In this document: positions 24,113 to 37,034 of the stretch, piece after piece
Numbering within the stretch: the stretch's first letter is position 1
Layout of the letters: every line of letters begins with the position of its first letter
DNA from: Hyposmocoma kahamanoa
Lineage: Eukaryota; Arthropoda; Insecta; Lepidoptera; Cosmopterigidae
Assembly (NCBI RefSeq): GCF_003589595.1
Contig: NW_020654422.1
Span: forward strand, 9,036,742-9,100,741
DNA: 64,000 nt
Direction of reading: 5' to 3'
Translations under genes and position numbers: made by a program
The notes under the pieces: generated by a model
What the model was told of the DNA's origin: nothing
Databases searched by the model: none
The model's input: only the letters and a program-made list of their open reading frames with translations

Positions 24113-24810
24113 TAAATGTAGTTCTCATTCACTATATAAAGACATACCTTCGTACTTATATATTATGGAGTATATTCGCAAAAAAATTCGTCATTTGCGT
24201 AATTTACAAAATGTACCGAGTATACTAAAATGTTGATGATACCTGTACAACCCACTCAAACTGGACTTATTAACCTCTTTAAATACAATTTGAAAAAAGT
24301 CGTGATTATCATTTAATTTCATAGTTGGGAAACGCTTATTGATTCGGAGTGGAAGACGCGTGCACAAGGCACCTGCTTCCGCCGCTCTGATAGGGTTAAA
24401 TCAATATTTGGACTAACGCATTCAAATCTTTTGTCTTTTTATTATATAGTCGATCGGAAGCGTCCATCACTTTTGGAATATACAAGGTACAAAAAACAGA
24501 TCGAAAAATATTTCCACTGATGATTGATTTTAAGAATTTGATTCGCATTGATTCTGACATTTATCACGGTAACAATTTTTCAAAATTAGTTTATTTTCGT
24601 GTGTGTTCCTGTTATTATTTCATAAGGGAAATCATCAAATGACACGTGGTTGGACCTTTTAGTTACACTGTGTATAGGTACAAATTTGATTTAATTATTT
24701 ACTATCACAAACTGAGTTAATTCGTCATGGTTTCAATGTAGTTTATCAAAATAAGTTTCATTTTATGTGGTGGTTTTAATAGATTTAAATATAGTCAACT
24801 ATATTAAGGT
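24113..24810. other. Intergenic, nothing recognised
   Basis: AT-rich, no gene. Confidence 0.45.
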
Positions 24811-25140
24811 AAGTAAGTAAATAAATAAATCCTTTATTTCCTCCACAAATTTGCAATAATTATAAGTGACTTCTTAGTAATTTACATAGGAAAAATTGTA
24901 GAGGCTGGAGCCTAAACTAGGATACCCTGTATTTTAGGGCACCAGGGCACCACGTTCAGAAGACCTGATCAATAATTTATAAGTCTGTGGAAAAGAAAGA
25001 AAAAATATATGTGCTAACGTGTTTGTGTGTGTGATATGTAGAAAAGTGTGTACGTGTGTGAGTGTGCGACCTGCGTAAGTTTGGACTTGCAAGTGAGCGT
25101 GTGTGGGAGTGGATGGCTTGAAAAATGTATGAGTGCTCGA
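24811..25140 (-). repeat. Possible LINE 3' UTR, minus strand
   Basis: On the minus strand it ends GGAAATAAAGGATTTATTTATT, a polyadenylation-signal-like stretch with an ATTT tail, as often closes insect LINEs. The inner part is a GT-rich segment (25,020-25,110). No coding part remains. Confidence 0.35.
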
Positions 25141-25483
25141 ACTTTGATTGCTAAATTAATGCGTATTAAACTGCGAATTAAATATTTAAGAGACTATAAA
25201 ACATGTTATTGATAGATTAAATCATAGGAGGAAAAGAAAATGACAAAACACACCGAATACAATTTGGCACCAGAGTCAGCTATCAGTTTAAGATGACTAC
25301 TGGAATCGGATTCGTAAAAACTGTCACCCACTATTCTGCAACCTATTATATTACGCAAACTAAGTAATTGTAACTAGAAGATTCTCAATATCCTCATAAT
25401 TCAGGTTCAATAGCCAATGAGTTACCAATTTCAAAGTTCTTACAGAAATAACAATAATGACATTAATTACTTTTATTATTTTA

Positions 25484-25770
25484 GTAGCAGCATTTTAATA
25501 GCAAAGTACTGCTTCCTTACCTATTTCTCCCGCCAGGCCGTAATATCAGCATTACTGCGTTCGAGTTTTCAAGGAGAAGGGTGCTGGTAAAATTATAGGC
25601 ACATGGGACTTGTCAATTTATGTTTCAGGGTGGCGGGCGCAGTGACAGTGCCCTTCAGATCTTTGTAATTTAAAGCTCTAAGTGGCACCGCAACTGTTAT
25701 GAACAGCCGAGTCGCTTACTACCAGGCCCACGACTTGTTCTTTCCGTCATTTGGTATCTTAAGAAAGAAA
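25484..25770 (+). repeat. Family E repeat copy, head partly deleted
   Basis: Retains GGCACATGGGACTTGTCAAT, CTTCAGATCTTTG.AATTTAA and CACGACTTGTTCTTTCCGTC in family order. The head is short. The small ORF at 25,699-25,899 starts inside it and is not a gene. Confidence 0.78.
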
Positions 25771-26199
25771 TTAAATAATTACCTAATAGATTCAGGCGTT
25801 ACTTTGCAGGAATGCATGTTAATAAAAATGGAAATAAATTATCAACAAATTGTATGCGGAGGGCGGGTGAAATATTTAACACAAGTAACACTTTTTTAGA
25901 TAACTTACATTGGGTTCGCGGAGTAGCAAATTAATTTATGTCCCTTTTATTAGTAGTGACATTGTGTAAATCTACAGTATCCCACTAGTCTGACTATCGC
26001 GAATTCGGACACTGTTGTTAATTTATATTGTATTATACGTATGGCAGTCTGCTCAATTTAATTTACTACGCCCTGTTTTGGTTAGGAAGTTACACGTTAT
26101 ATGTAACTGTGTAAATAAACAAAATAATACACATATGCGTTAAATACATATATTTTCATTCCACAAAATCTTTCATTCCAAAAAAAATACTATATAGCT
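25771..26199. other. Intergenic, nothing recognised
   Basis: AT-rich, no gene. Confidence 0.45.
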
Positions 26200-26390
26200 T
26201 CTATATAGTCCCATTGCTGGGCACAGGTCTTACACAGAAAGAGAGGACTTGGGTTTGGAAACTTCACACAAGCCGGCACAAAATGCTTTGCAGATGTGTG
26301 CCGGTTTGGTCACATGTTTTCACAACCCTTTGCTTGAGAGGCGGTAAGTCAAACTCTTAGGCTATCACGGTTGCTTTCAGTACTGGCTTT
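26200..26390 (-). repeat. SINE family B-like fragment, minus strand
   Basis: AGTCCCATTGCTGGGCACAG is the minus-strand form of the CAGCAATGGGAC end of family B (compare 33,510-33,545). It is followed by TTTGCTTGAGAGGCGG-like body sequence. Diverged and rearranged. Confidence 0.5.
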
Positions 26391-26796
26391 CATTTTTATT
26401 ACTAAACCAAAGTGCAGCCTCCGCCTAAAAAAATTCCATTAAAAGCCCCAGTAAACGTTGACTATTCACTTTAAACTGTCGTACATTGTGATGTTCCGAA
26501 TTAAGACCTTAAATTGACAGCGACGTGACCTTAGTGCGGGCACAGAGCCATGTGCGGCCAGTGACGAGATTGATGGATGATGGCTTCATCCGAACCTACG
26601 GCCTCCCGGGTAACTTCACATACGGTTGACAGGGAACGTAACGCCTAACGTATTGATACTTGAAATTGCTAAAAGGGTTCTCAGGCTGCGACGCCTATCG
26701 TGACGACAGGCGACACTACGACTACTTTGTTTTGTACACGTCTCTTGTCACACGCTTTTCGGATGAATGCGTGACTCCGCGGCCTTACCGTATGAG

Positions 26797-27066
26797 AACC
26801 AACAGTTCATCCAAGGAAGTTCTGCCATCTTATCTATGTCTGCCACCAAGCAGTAATGTGAGAATTACTGCTTACCGGTTTTGAAGGGTAAAGGCGCAGG
26901 TGAAATTACAGGCACATGGGACTTGTCAACTTATATCTCAGTGTGACGGGCGCAGAGACGGTGGCCCTCAAGTCTTTAAAACTCTGAGTGTCACTGCAAC
27001 TGTTATGGACAGGCATGACGCATAGAACCAGGCCCACGACTTGTTTGTCCCGTATCATAAAAAACC
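26797..27066 (+). repeat. Family E repeat copy
   Basis: Begins AGTTCATCCAAGGAAGTTCT, then AGTAATGTGAGAATTACTG, GGCACATGGGACTTGTCAAC, CTGCAACTGTTATGGACAGG and CACGACTTGTTTGTCCCGT. It ends in an A run. Confidence 0.82.
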
Positions 27067-27214
27067 ACTCAATGTAAGAAATTGTATATTATAACATGTC
27101 ACGTACGTAAGTATGATTCAGTATTTCGTTACTCTATACGTTCTATTTCGGTACTTGAACGTGTCACATTAAACAAAAAGTAATATTACAGACATAGTTA
27201 ATAAATAAATTTGA

Positions 27215-27430
27215 CGAACTCGGTGGCCCAATGGCTTATATTGTGGGCGCTGGATGAGGAGATCCCGTGTTCGATTCCCGGCAGCACCGTATTGAGAAAT
27301 GAACTTTCTAAATTGCCTGGTCTAGATGTTCTGGGAAGTGCCCCAGAGTGAATTCCGTTGTTTTGGTACTTATAGCAAAGGGTCCCTGGTTTAAGACCAG
27401 GCGGTCGTCTGGCACATTATAAATTGTTTA
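27215..27430 (+). repeat. tRNA-headed SINE, family D
   Basis: The head carries box A (GGTGGCCCAATGGC) and box B (GTGTTCGATTCCCGGC). A body follows with TTGCCTGGTCTAGATGTTCT and CCCTGGTTTAAGACCAGG. The tRNA-like head does not close into an acceptor stem with a CCA end. It is unlike families A-C in the body, so it is a separate SINE lineage. Confidence 0.65.
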
Positions 27431-30239
27431 TCACGTTTTAGTGAAGTAAAAAATTTATTATTTACGTAACCATGTTAGGGTGTTCTGGAATATATTATAT
27501 TGTTATATATTGTGATATTAATGAAATATAAAGTACCAAAAATTTCAACATGAAACAAAGTTTACAACAGTAGGTACATGCTCAAACTACCTATCACAAG
27601 TATCAAAATGTCCCGTTCATCGAAAACACGCGTTTTAGCTCTACCTGTGTCATTCACCGTGTCGTAGCAGGTTGCACAAAAAACATCCTTTCAAATGTAA
27701 ATCAGCACAAACCGACAAAGCAAATTGTCACAAATAAACACTGATACATTTCGTTTTTTGTGAAAGCGCATAAAAACTTGGTCGCACCGGTAAAGGGTCA
27801 GGCCGAGCCAATCAATCTAAGATAAACTTTTTTTTATTGATTTTTTTGGTGCAGTCCTTGTATTGTTAAGTTCATCTTCGATTGTTATCCGTGAGACTTT
27901 TGATCAAATACAAATGTTTCCTGCCGTATATAGAGCAGTTTATAAATCTTTGTTAAAATTAATTGACATAACCAATTTCAGTTTATTTACTGATAAATGA
28001 CATTCTAATACTTTATTTTTATTCTAGCAGCAGTAATAGAAAAACACTTAATTAAAAAGAGTAGAAAAAGACAGTACATTAAGTAGGAATTGTCATGTAT
28101 AGAAATTTCGTTCTTAAATAAACACTACATGTATTTAAATTAATAATAACAATTTAACAAGCAACATTTATGACATTATAAAACTGTCGAATAGCATTCC
28201 TCTAGACTCTTCGCCTGTTTTGATTAATATATGGGTTGTAAAATATCACCCACGAAACTTATTCCTATATTCAACTATACGTAATATTAAATAATGAAAA
28301 TTTCTAGTTTATAGAGCTCTAATAAAATTACACGGTAGATGGAGCTACCGGCTCACAAATGGTGTAATTGCGCTGGCGCAAATAAATCAGTGTTCCGGAG
28401 ATATAAAATACGACCGTCCGCACTGTGGTGAATATTGACACGTTGTGTTTCAAAATATTTTATTTAAAAAAGACAATTACAAATAATTCTTTTTATTAAA
28501 TATTCTATACAATTTGCCATTGAAGTTTGAATCTCAGTCTCAATAAAATATCGTAATTATAAAATCTTTTCGTAAGCTCAATTAGTCCTCCTGTGTATAA
28601 GGATTTAAACAATATATTGTAATTTTTTTTTATGATCTATTCAACAATTAACCCGATTTGTGTTTTAGTGTCCTATGTACCGACGGTAGTATTAAATTAT
28701 CGATAATATAAACGATAAAGAATTAAGGTGCTGCTTATGAATATTAGTAAGTATACTCCATACTCTCTTGTCCTAGATATTTGCAAGCCATACCACAGTG
28801 CGGCGGATAATCTTGCAATCCGCTTAGTTCTATTACACGGATCGAATGGAAGCGCATTGAAATCGTCTTGGCAGTTGCTACTGCACTACGCATTACAATG
28901 TGCACAATCAAGGAACGTGAATCCAATCTATTACGTGGGTTTTACTAAACAAATTGCAGTACATAACATTAAGATGCAAATTTTATCAAACCGTGGAATC
29001 ACTTTTGAAATGATAACAATAATGCTTTTGGTAGTAGTAATAAATTAGCATTTATTGTATTAGCGTGAGAGACAGTTTAATAAATAAAATTCTATACGTA
29101 AGTCTTAATTAATAAAACGATATAAGATTAAAGCGATTTCTCTACAAATTGCCTGTCCCGTATGTACCGTGTCCCGGTGATCCGTAACTCTCGCTAAAAT
29201 GCAGGAAAAGTATTTTTAATATACTAAGATATACCTAAGATTAATATCTAAGCATTTCTAATATAAAAGAAAACTAACTAACACAGGAAAACATCTGCTT
29301 TGTTGATAGATACGGGGTTATAATTAATGTTAAATAAGTTTTTATCTTAAAACCGAAAGCCTGCAAACGAAAAGTAAAAGTTCGACAAACCTAATGATTA
29401 ATACCGTATCCTTCTCAATAATTACAGTACAAGTAACCACATTAGAAATCAGAAGCACACCTGTTACACGCGATGAGCCTGACTTTTTGTGGTTGCTCTT
29501 TTTCACGAATTTACATACATCCCAACTCTTTGTTAAGCCTAACGAGGGTTATTATTTCAACCACAAAATATCAATGTAAGTGGTTTTGATTGACAAACGT
29601 ACCCAGCGGTATAATAAGGAATATTTTTTGAGGAGCAAGATGTTTATGCAATTATTTTCACCTCGTTTGTATTTTTAGCATCTAATTTATTCGCAATTAC
29701 CTAATGTTTTCAATCCTTTTTTAAATTCAAAAAGTTAACCTCGGCGTTATTATTAGCTACTTTACTTTGAAAGAGGTGCATTATACTCATTATACATTGC
29801 TCGATCAGAACAGAGCATCTTTTAGTTGAATTATGACCCGTTTGGATGGATACCTGTCAGTGCGTTCCCTTAAAGAAAGCAGAAAGTAATTAACGACTAT
29901 AGCCAATGGAAGATAGGCGAGGTAAATGATGGCTCTCCTATCGAATTCCTTAGTCATTCTTTATTAAGGTAATGAAAAGGATTTATAACATCTAAAGCGA
30001 TTTTATGTCAAAGTGCAGTTCATTGCCACCAAACAATGTCTGATAGACAATGTAATTTTATGCTCAAATGAGCCTCACCTGAAGTGGAACTCGTTCGGAA
30101 AATTTTGAATGCCAAACTGATGTAGCCCTCTGTCTCGCCCCTTTGTTTTAATTTTGAATGATAGTTAAGGTTTATATAACAACAGGGCCGTAACAACTTT
30201 CCACCAACATCATGTTCTAAACAACGTAGGTTTTGTTTT
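27431..30239. other. Intergenic, nothing recognised
   Basis: AT-rich. The 106-codon frame at 28,728-29,048 has no recognisable domain, and its tail is hydrophobic low-complexity. I do not call it a gene. Confidence 0.45.
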
Positions 30240-30535
30240 TTTTTATAATGTCAAGTAACTGACGAACAAGTCATGCACCTGATGGTAAGCTACACGCCTG
30301 CACATAACAGTTGCAGTGCCACTCAGAGCTTTAAATCGCAAAGATCTGAGAGGTACTGCCACTGCGCCCGTCACCCTGAGATATAGGTTGAGAAGTCCCA
30401 TGTGCCTGTAATTTTACCAGCATCCTTACCCTTCAAAAACGGAACACAGAAATGCTGACATTACTGCTTGGCTTTAGAAATAGGTAAGGTGGTACTTCCC
30501 TGGACGAAATCTTTCACAAGGAATTCTACTGTTAC
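30240..30535 (-). repeat. Family E repeat copy, minus strand
   Basis: The reverse complement gives the full order: TTCCTTGTGAAAGATTTCGT, AGTAATGTCAGCATTTCTG, GGCACATGGGACTTCTCAAC, TTGCGATTTAAAGCTCTGAG, CTGCAACTGTTATG and GACTTGTTCGTCAGTTACTT. It then has an A-rich end at its plus-strand left edge. Confidence 0.85.
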
Positions 30536-33489
30536 CAAAAGGTAAGGTTGTTTTCAAAAACTACAGAACAGCACTTAACGTGCAAAAGTGTAGCCATAAC
30601 CAATTAGAAGTTAAATTATATGGAGAAGCTGTCCGATTTGCAAGTTTGTCGAGACACATTCACGCCTCCGCTAATTATTGCGCGTGGAAATTAACTGGTA
30701 TCGATTCATTAGCACACGATAAAAGGTCCGCCTGATTAACCGACCAACTCGACTCGAAGCGTCACCGTTAAATTGGTCCCAAAAATGTGAATTTTATTTT
30801 TGCACGTAAGTATTTTGATATCCAATAACAAAACGTGGAGTAAAAAATTCTTTTCGGTAAAGAAAAATCATGAGTTAAGTGATCAAGGCTAATGAACTTT
30901 AAATTGAAGCAAAGAAGTAATTTTATACAATTTTTAAACTGAAACTTCTGTATATTTACCATACGCATCAAAGATCACAAACGGCATACAAACAGTGTAT
31001 GAAAAGTGTATACAAAAACTCAATAAAGTGTTTATGTTGTCTATAAAAGCCTTCTCATGGCAAGAACTCATATTTTATGTGAAGCCGGTGAACCCAATTA
31101 CACATGAGTGGTTCGTCATGATCAAGAGATTTTTTGGGGGCAATAAAAACTTAGGACGAGATTTATACCCGGGTTGGGAGGCTATCGTCAGTATTTTAAT
31201 TTATCTTATTAGTGTTACGGTTCGTTTATAAATTACTAAACAATTGGGAAACCAAAATGTACACTGGGATTGTTTCCGTCATTGTATTGTAGTAATTGTA
31301 TAAGTAGTTAAAATATTCTTTCCAATTATCAATAACAGAAATATATATGCATAATCAAAATCACCTCTAAGTTCAGCTTTCGTGACTACTGCCATTAAAT
31401 GTTTGTATTTGTAATTTATTTGCATCATTAATAAATTCGAGATAAAGACGTACAATTTGAAGGAGATATTATTTTAGTAGAGTTCGTGTAAAGCTAATGC
31501 CTGTGCCGATGCCGCGAGAATTTAATCGAAGTCTGCGCTTGTCAATCAATAAACCCCAAGCGAGTTGGACCACTTTGTGGCCGCGGCGAGGTTAATGTGG
31601 ATACGCCATGTGCTTAATCGTGCTCATTTGTCAAACATCAAACATTATAATTTTTGCCACTAAAGGTTGTATCGCCGACGTTTAACATAAAAGAACGCCG
31701 CGAATGATCACTCACTGAACTTTCGTGCAAAGATTGTAGCTTTTCAATCTATCTGACGTATTGTAATTACAGGTAAAAAATGTTACACTATGTTGCACAT
31801 TAAATATCCATTTCCGCTCCATCAATGTGGGTTAAGTAGATAGTGTAAGTAAAATATTGCCGTTATTTCTGAAATATCTTTTCGCCTAAATACGTGATCA
31901 ATTAATATTATTATTAATTAAGAAACAAAATGTCATGAATTACCAAATCGTGCAAATCAATTCATTCAATGGTAAAGTAGACTTTTAATAGGTAACACGT
32001 TTAGCTACGTTTTGGCGGCTTTTTGTGCGGTATTCAAACCGCCGAACAGTCAAGCGGTCCACCTGACGGAAAGGGATAATTCTCGATTTTAACATTTGCG
32101 ATGCTAATGAGACGAGAGCCTTCTGTGCCTGGGATAGCGTCGGTTATACTTGCTCTTTAATGGAGTGTTAGGATGAAAAACTAGTTACGTCTATGTACTG
32201 TGTGGTTAAAACACAGAAAATAACCCTACATTTATATACATTTCGTTAATTTACACAATTCTGGTTAAATATTATATAGAAATTCTAAACTTAATCCTTG
32301 CTACGCCAACAGGTTAATCCATACGTCTATTAACGTTGTGTAAATGTTGCCGTGGGCCTGTGATAAAAGTGACCAAGTTAATAATTTATTGGTCATACCA
32401 AGCAGAAACTTCGTAAAAATAAACATGAATGGCTGCCTTATTGGGGCTTGATTTAATACGGCCAATAAAACAGTAACTAACCTTATATAAATTACTAAAC
32501 AAATAAATAATGTCATGGACATCAAACTTTAGTATCTCGATCGCGAGTTGCATCAACACTTTTACATTGTTTACGTCTTTTGTAAGTAAGAAAGAAAGCA
32601 AGAGTTTGTTTTGGGCCCTATTTGTAAGCACGTCAATTTTCATTAGTGGTGTACTTCTTAGTAGTACTTCATTTTGGTTTGTGCGATTATATTGGCGTAT
32701 ATTTTCTTGGTTTATGTTCCCAATTACGTGTACAATTCACTTTTTTAACAGGTCAAATACGCTACGCAAAACTATGTCCACCGTTTACCTAGAAGACATC
32801 GTGTCGATATCACGATTTTTGGGCATACATATATCTAAAGGGTTACCTATCAGTAGTCCTGTAAGACATTTCCCGAAATAACGTTTTCTCGTATTTTCAT
32901 AACCTCGAAAGTAATTTTGAGAGGAAAATGTTTTTTTAAACCTAACTTAACCTAACATAACCGAACCTAACCTAATCGTGTCTTTGCGATAAACATCCAA
33001 TATATCCTGAAAGAACAACGGTTCCGTTATAATTCGGTTTTCAGTGTAATGAAAATTCCAACAAACATTATTTTGGACAAAAAATTCGACTTTGTGATAG
33101 GTTACCATCAAAAGATATGTCAAGTTAATTCGTTAGAGAATACTGCGAAGTGATAAACAACGCATGATGTCTTAAAAAGTAAGATAATTACATGTGCCTT
33201 AATAATTGCGCATTAAAGGCACTTAGCGCGCTGGCAATAAATTTATCTCGGTTATTGCAGTAATATATCAATTCCTCTATAATGACACTATGGTCAAATA
33301 GCACCATATTTATTTAATACCTTAGTTTAATACTCATGTTTGTCATGATACGTGACATAATTAAAAAACAAACTAGAAAAACTTTATAAAACAAAATAAA
33401 AAAAATTAGACCGTGTAACGACAGCGGTTTACTTAAAAAAAATACAATGATTATTTGCATACACATGACTGTAGAAATGAATACATACC
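30536..33489. other. Intergenic, no gene recognised
   Basis: AT-rich. A GC-richer block at 31,500-31,620 is unexplained. ORFs at 32,301-32,881 on both strands have no identifiable domain. 32,938-32,976 contains CCTAA-type repeats (listed separately). Confidence 0.45.
32938..32976. repeat. Interstitial CCTAA-like short repeat
   Basis: Degenerate tandem ACCTAAC units ending ACCTAACCTAATC. The insect telomere repeat is TTAGG/CCTAA, and this short imperfect array resembles it. It may equally be a transposon end, since such motifs are common there. Confidence 0.55.
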
Positions 33490-33795
33490 CGGTATATCAT
33501 TATCATCAACCCATTTATTCGTCCCATTGCTGGTCACGAGTCTCCTCTCAGCAGAGGGTTTAGGCCATGGTCCGCCACCCAGGCCCAATGCGGGTTGGGG
33601 ACATCACACGTTTTCTAAAAGATGTGGGCCTTCTTCGACGAGTCGGTTTCACCACGATATTTTCCTTCACCGTAAAGCTCATGTTCAGTTCGCACATAAA
33701 TTCCGAAAATCTCAGAGGTGCGAGCTCGGATTTAAACACATGACCTCTGATAGAGACGCAGTCAAACCATCAGGCCACCATGGTGATAAATATAT
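33490..33795 (-). repeat. Lepidopteran-type SINE, family B, near full length
   Basis: Minus-strand reading: tRNA-like head with box A GGTGGCCTGATGG and a box-B-like TGTGTTTAAATCCGAGC. Then GCTCGCACCTCTGAGATTTT, TTTACGGTGAAGGAAAATAT, CCCCAACCCGCATTGGGCC and CTGAGAGGAGACTCGTGACC, ending CAGCAATGGGACGAATAAAT. The order and motifs are those of the common lepidopteran tRNA-derived SINEs. Confidence 0.85.
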
Positions 33796-34221
33796 ATATA
33801 TATCACAAAACCCGAATTTCATTACTCCGAAAACTGTTCGATTTTTTTTCATTAGTACGATGACAGTTTTGATATAAATTTGCAACACAGAAATGTCTTA
33901 CAGCAGAAGTATCGTTTGTCCGAAAACCTATTATTAGAATAACTATTATACATACGTATTCTTTGAGCAGAAGTTTGTTTGGATCATTTTTTGAATCATG
34001 TTTGTTATATTGTCTGTTTTCCATATAATTTAGATTGCTGAAAATTCATTTCGACAAAATTATTATTCTTAGATAAAATTGTACCGCCATACAATTTTAC
34101 CGATCCAAAATTCTGGACTGTACTTTGCTGGTGCACAGCAAGTCCACTTACTTAATTTTCGACATACAATTGTGCTATGTTTTTGCTGTCATCTGAAATG
34201 TAATTTAAAAACAATGGTGTG
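33796..34221. other. Intergenic, nothing recognised
   Basis: A short TA dinucleotide run lies at the left edge; otherwise AT-rich without genes. Confidence 0.45.
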
Positions 34222-34541
34222 GGTTTAGGTTAGGTTAGTATATGAAAAGGCCGCACGAGCGGAACGAGCGTAGCGAGTGTGTCGCGGGAGGGCCGTCGAG
34301 TGCCAGAGCTGAATTAGTTTGCATTACCTAGACGGTACGAGTCCCTCCTGCAGGTTTAGGTTAGGTTAGTGTATGAAAAATCCGCGCGAGCCGAGCGAGC
34401 GAAGCGAGCGTGTCTCGGCAGCGGCCGGCGAGTGCCAGAGCCGTATTTGTTTGCTTTACCTAACCGGTATGACCCCCTCCTGTAGGTTTCGGTTAGGTTA
34501 GTATATGAAAAGGCAGCACGATCCGAACGAGTGAAGCGAGC
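34222..34541 (+). repeat. Tandem repeat, 131-bp period, 2.4 units
   Basis: Units start at 34,222, 34,353 and 34,484, exactly 131 bp apart, each opening GGTTT.GGTTAGGTTAGT.TATGAAAA. Each then has a purine-rich GAGCGAAGCGAGCG-like block. Units 1 and 2 continue with CGAGTGCCAGAGC and a CCTCCTG.AGG end. The third unit stops after the GAGCGAAG block. The openings contain two to three TTAGG units. No ORF is conserved between units. Confidence 0.88.
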
Positions 34542-34545
34542 GACT

Positions 34546-34625
34546 ACAACTCGATCAAATTAACTTGCATCTCGTTTACCATATTTTGTACAGATGCGAG
34601 GTGCTTTAATTTGACGAGTTGTTTT
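34546..34625. repeat. Imperfect inverted repeat beside the 131-bp tandem array
   Basis: ACAACTCGATCAAATTAA near 34,546 pairs with TTAATTTGACGAGTTGT ending near 34,622. TGCATCTCG/GATGCGAGG-like inner segments also pair. It begins where the third tandem unit breaks off. Confidence 0.6.
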
Positions 34626-35815
34626 GTGCGACACCTTGTAATACTTTTAATGTCTGTAATAAGAAATAATGTAACAAAAATTAATCATGGATATCGTGTT
34701 TTTACAAAATAAAAATATTCAATTAGATACATTGGTCAAACGGTTTGTTGGAGAAATAAAAATTGGGAAAAGAATAACTTGTCAATATGTCAAAATAGTG
34801 AAACATTAAATGGTGTAATGAAAAAAACCGTAATGTGTTTTCGGACAAATGAAACAAAATCTATTCCATAAAAATTTAAAGGTTTTCGGAGAAACAAAAT
34901 TCTGTAAATTATATGTCTAGCTTGTGATAGGTAACCTTTATAACTTGATATAATACTGAAAAATTGTTTTATGTTTAATTTTCAACGGTATAATTGGTCT
35001 AATATTATAGGACAATTGTTCCATGTGTGCTTTTCTTATTACAAACCCATTTGAAGTAGCAAAGAAAATACGAATACACATCTTCTTTACCAGGAGTCAA
35101 CAGTTGTTTAACTTAACATGTTTGTATCCTATAGCCGTCCTTCATGACCTTTGCAAGTCACACAAGTACATTTTGTAGTAGCGACATCAAAACGACTACT
35201 TACCTACTATTTACATCTTTTATTTTTTCTCCTTGACGTTAACAATTTCATTGCAGCTTCTTTACAGCACACGTATGGGATTTCTAAGGTTTTTCTTTTG
35301 AATTTTATATATAAACCCATTTTAATGAAGACCATAAAGCCATCAAGATTTCGTCGTTATTGCCTCGGTCATATTCTCTGAAGATTTATGTAATAAAGCT
35401 ATAGAGAGGTAATGTCTAATCACATCGTGGTCATTAAATGGAAGTAATAACTCTCTACATAGTAGCGATCATGTATAAAGACTCATAATTCTTTGTTAAG
35501 GTCCTTTGTAACTGGTCAAAGAGATTGATGGAGCCTCTCCTTAGGTGGGCTTTCGATTTTCGCTCTGGAAAATAATCAGTTACTTTTGTTCAACTCAGAA
35601 TGAGTAGGTACTGGTATTGTCATTGATTCGTTGAATATGGTTTCTACTAAGGCTTCTACTATTGCATACATATTGTATACTTTAGTACTAGAAGAACTTT
35701 GAGGATTGTAGGCAGGAAATAAGACTCCAGGTTCATATATATTATAAAGTGAGTTACCCGTGTACTTCACTTCTTTCTTTAAACGTTTTTTTAAACAACA
35801 CTTAACAGCAACACT
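34626..35815. other. Intergenic, nothing recognised
   Basis: AT-rich, no gene. Confidence 0.45.
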
Positions 35816-36125
35816 TCTAGCTGTAGAGCTTCTTGTGAAAGAGCTCGTCCAAGGTAGTACTACCATCTTACTTATTTTTGGCACCAAGCAGTATTGTAAG
35901 CATTACTGTGTTCCAACTTTGAAGGGTAATGGTGCTGGTGAAATTACAGGTACATGAGACTTGTCAACTTATGTCTCAGAGTGACGGGTGCAGTGACAAT
36001 GGGCCTCAGATCTTTGCGACTTAAAGCTATGAGTGGCACTGCAACTGTTATGGACAGGCGTGTCGATTACTATCAGGCACACGACTTGTTTTTCACGTCA
36101 TTTGGTACGTTAAAAAAACTTGTAT
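35816..36125 (+). repeat. Family E repeat copy, full-length-like
   Basis: Complete order from AGAGCTTCTTGTGAAAGAGC through AGTATTGTAAGCATTACTG, GGTACATGAGACTTGTCAAC, CTGCAACTGTTATGGACAGG and CACGACTTGTTTTTCACGTC to an A run. Confidence 0.85.
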
Positions 36126-36427
36126 AAAAAAATAATTCAATTATTACTTTTATACCCATTTAAAACGCGAGGCAGAATATAAGCAACGCCATTTACTGGT
36201 GATAGTACCACACCAAACATGTGTAATAAATTCATACCTTCCACTTATTGCATTGAACCACACCACCACATACACCGAAGTGTAGAAAATGTACGTATCT
36301 AAGTAACGTTGCCTATAGACAGAGAGAAAGAACTTTTATTTATTTTAGAAAGGTTTACAGCTATATATATAATACCAAGTGACGGGACCCCAGAAATCTA
36401 AATAAATGGCCTATTTGTTTAAATTTC

Positions 36428-36462
36428 TGTGGACGGGCCGAACAAGTCGTGCGCCTAGTGAT
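36428..36462 (-). repeat. Family E terminal fragment, minus strand
   Basis: The reverse complement reads CACTAGGCGCACGACTTGTT then CGGCCC, the last ~30 bp of the family, with nothing else of the unit left. Confidence 0.6.
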
Positions 36463-37034
36463 AATAGAAATAGAAATAGTTAAAATAATTAAAATCTATC
36501 ATAAATATAATTATCATAGATATTTACAGTTGCATAATAATATGTACGTTACATATACATTATCAGCCACACACATTTACGTACACATACGTTTATTATA
36601 TAAAATATAAGAGTTGTTTAGGTATACCTACAAATTATTGCTGTATTAAGTAATTCAAACTTATCGTTCGTCTCTTGGTCACAATGTTTGTCGTATACTT
36701 AAAATATATTGTTTTCGGTTAGATCGAACACCACGAATGAGTTCACTAGGTTATTTACTGCAAGGAGTAGAATTGAAGTTAAGGTACGAATCGTGGTCTG
36801 CTTTGCAGTGAAACACCTGTAAAAACAAGGTGTTCCATCATCGTTACTGATATCGCCAGTATTTACATCTCAGCTTGCTAATTGTTTCCGACCGAAACAA
36901 ATAGTTGGGCGTGAAATATACACCCAAATTGTATCTCAAACATAATATGCCAAAACAGACGAGTGTGGAAAATATAACGTTAATAACTAAATTCTTAGCG
37001 TATGTTTAGTTTAAAATTCACATTTATTTTAATT
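36463..37034. other. Intergenic, nothing recognised
   Basis: AT-rich, no gene. Confidence 0.45.

Noticed and set aside
27215..27290. Possible tRNA gene
   Set aside because: Promoter boxes only, without a complete cloverleaf; it continues into a SINE-like body.
28728..29048. 106-codon plus-strand ORF
   Set aside because: No motif, hydrophobic low-complexity end and no neighbouring splice or start support.
32301..32881. Overlapping open frames on both strands (74-123 codons)
   Set aside because: No recognisable domain. The plus frame is hydrophobic and low in information, and frames on both strands overlap, as expected from chance or a very old repeat.
32938..32976. True chromosome end or telomere
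   Set aside because: Only a short degenerate CCTAA-like run, with unique sequence on both sides.
33455..33877. 140-codon plus-strand ORF
   Set aside because: It runs antisense through a family B SINE and is not a gene.
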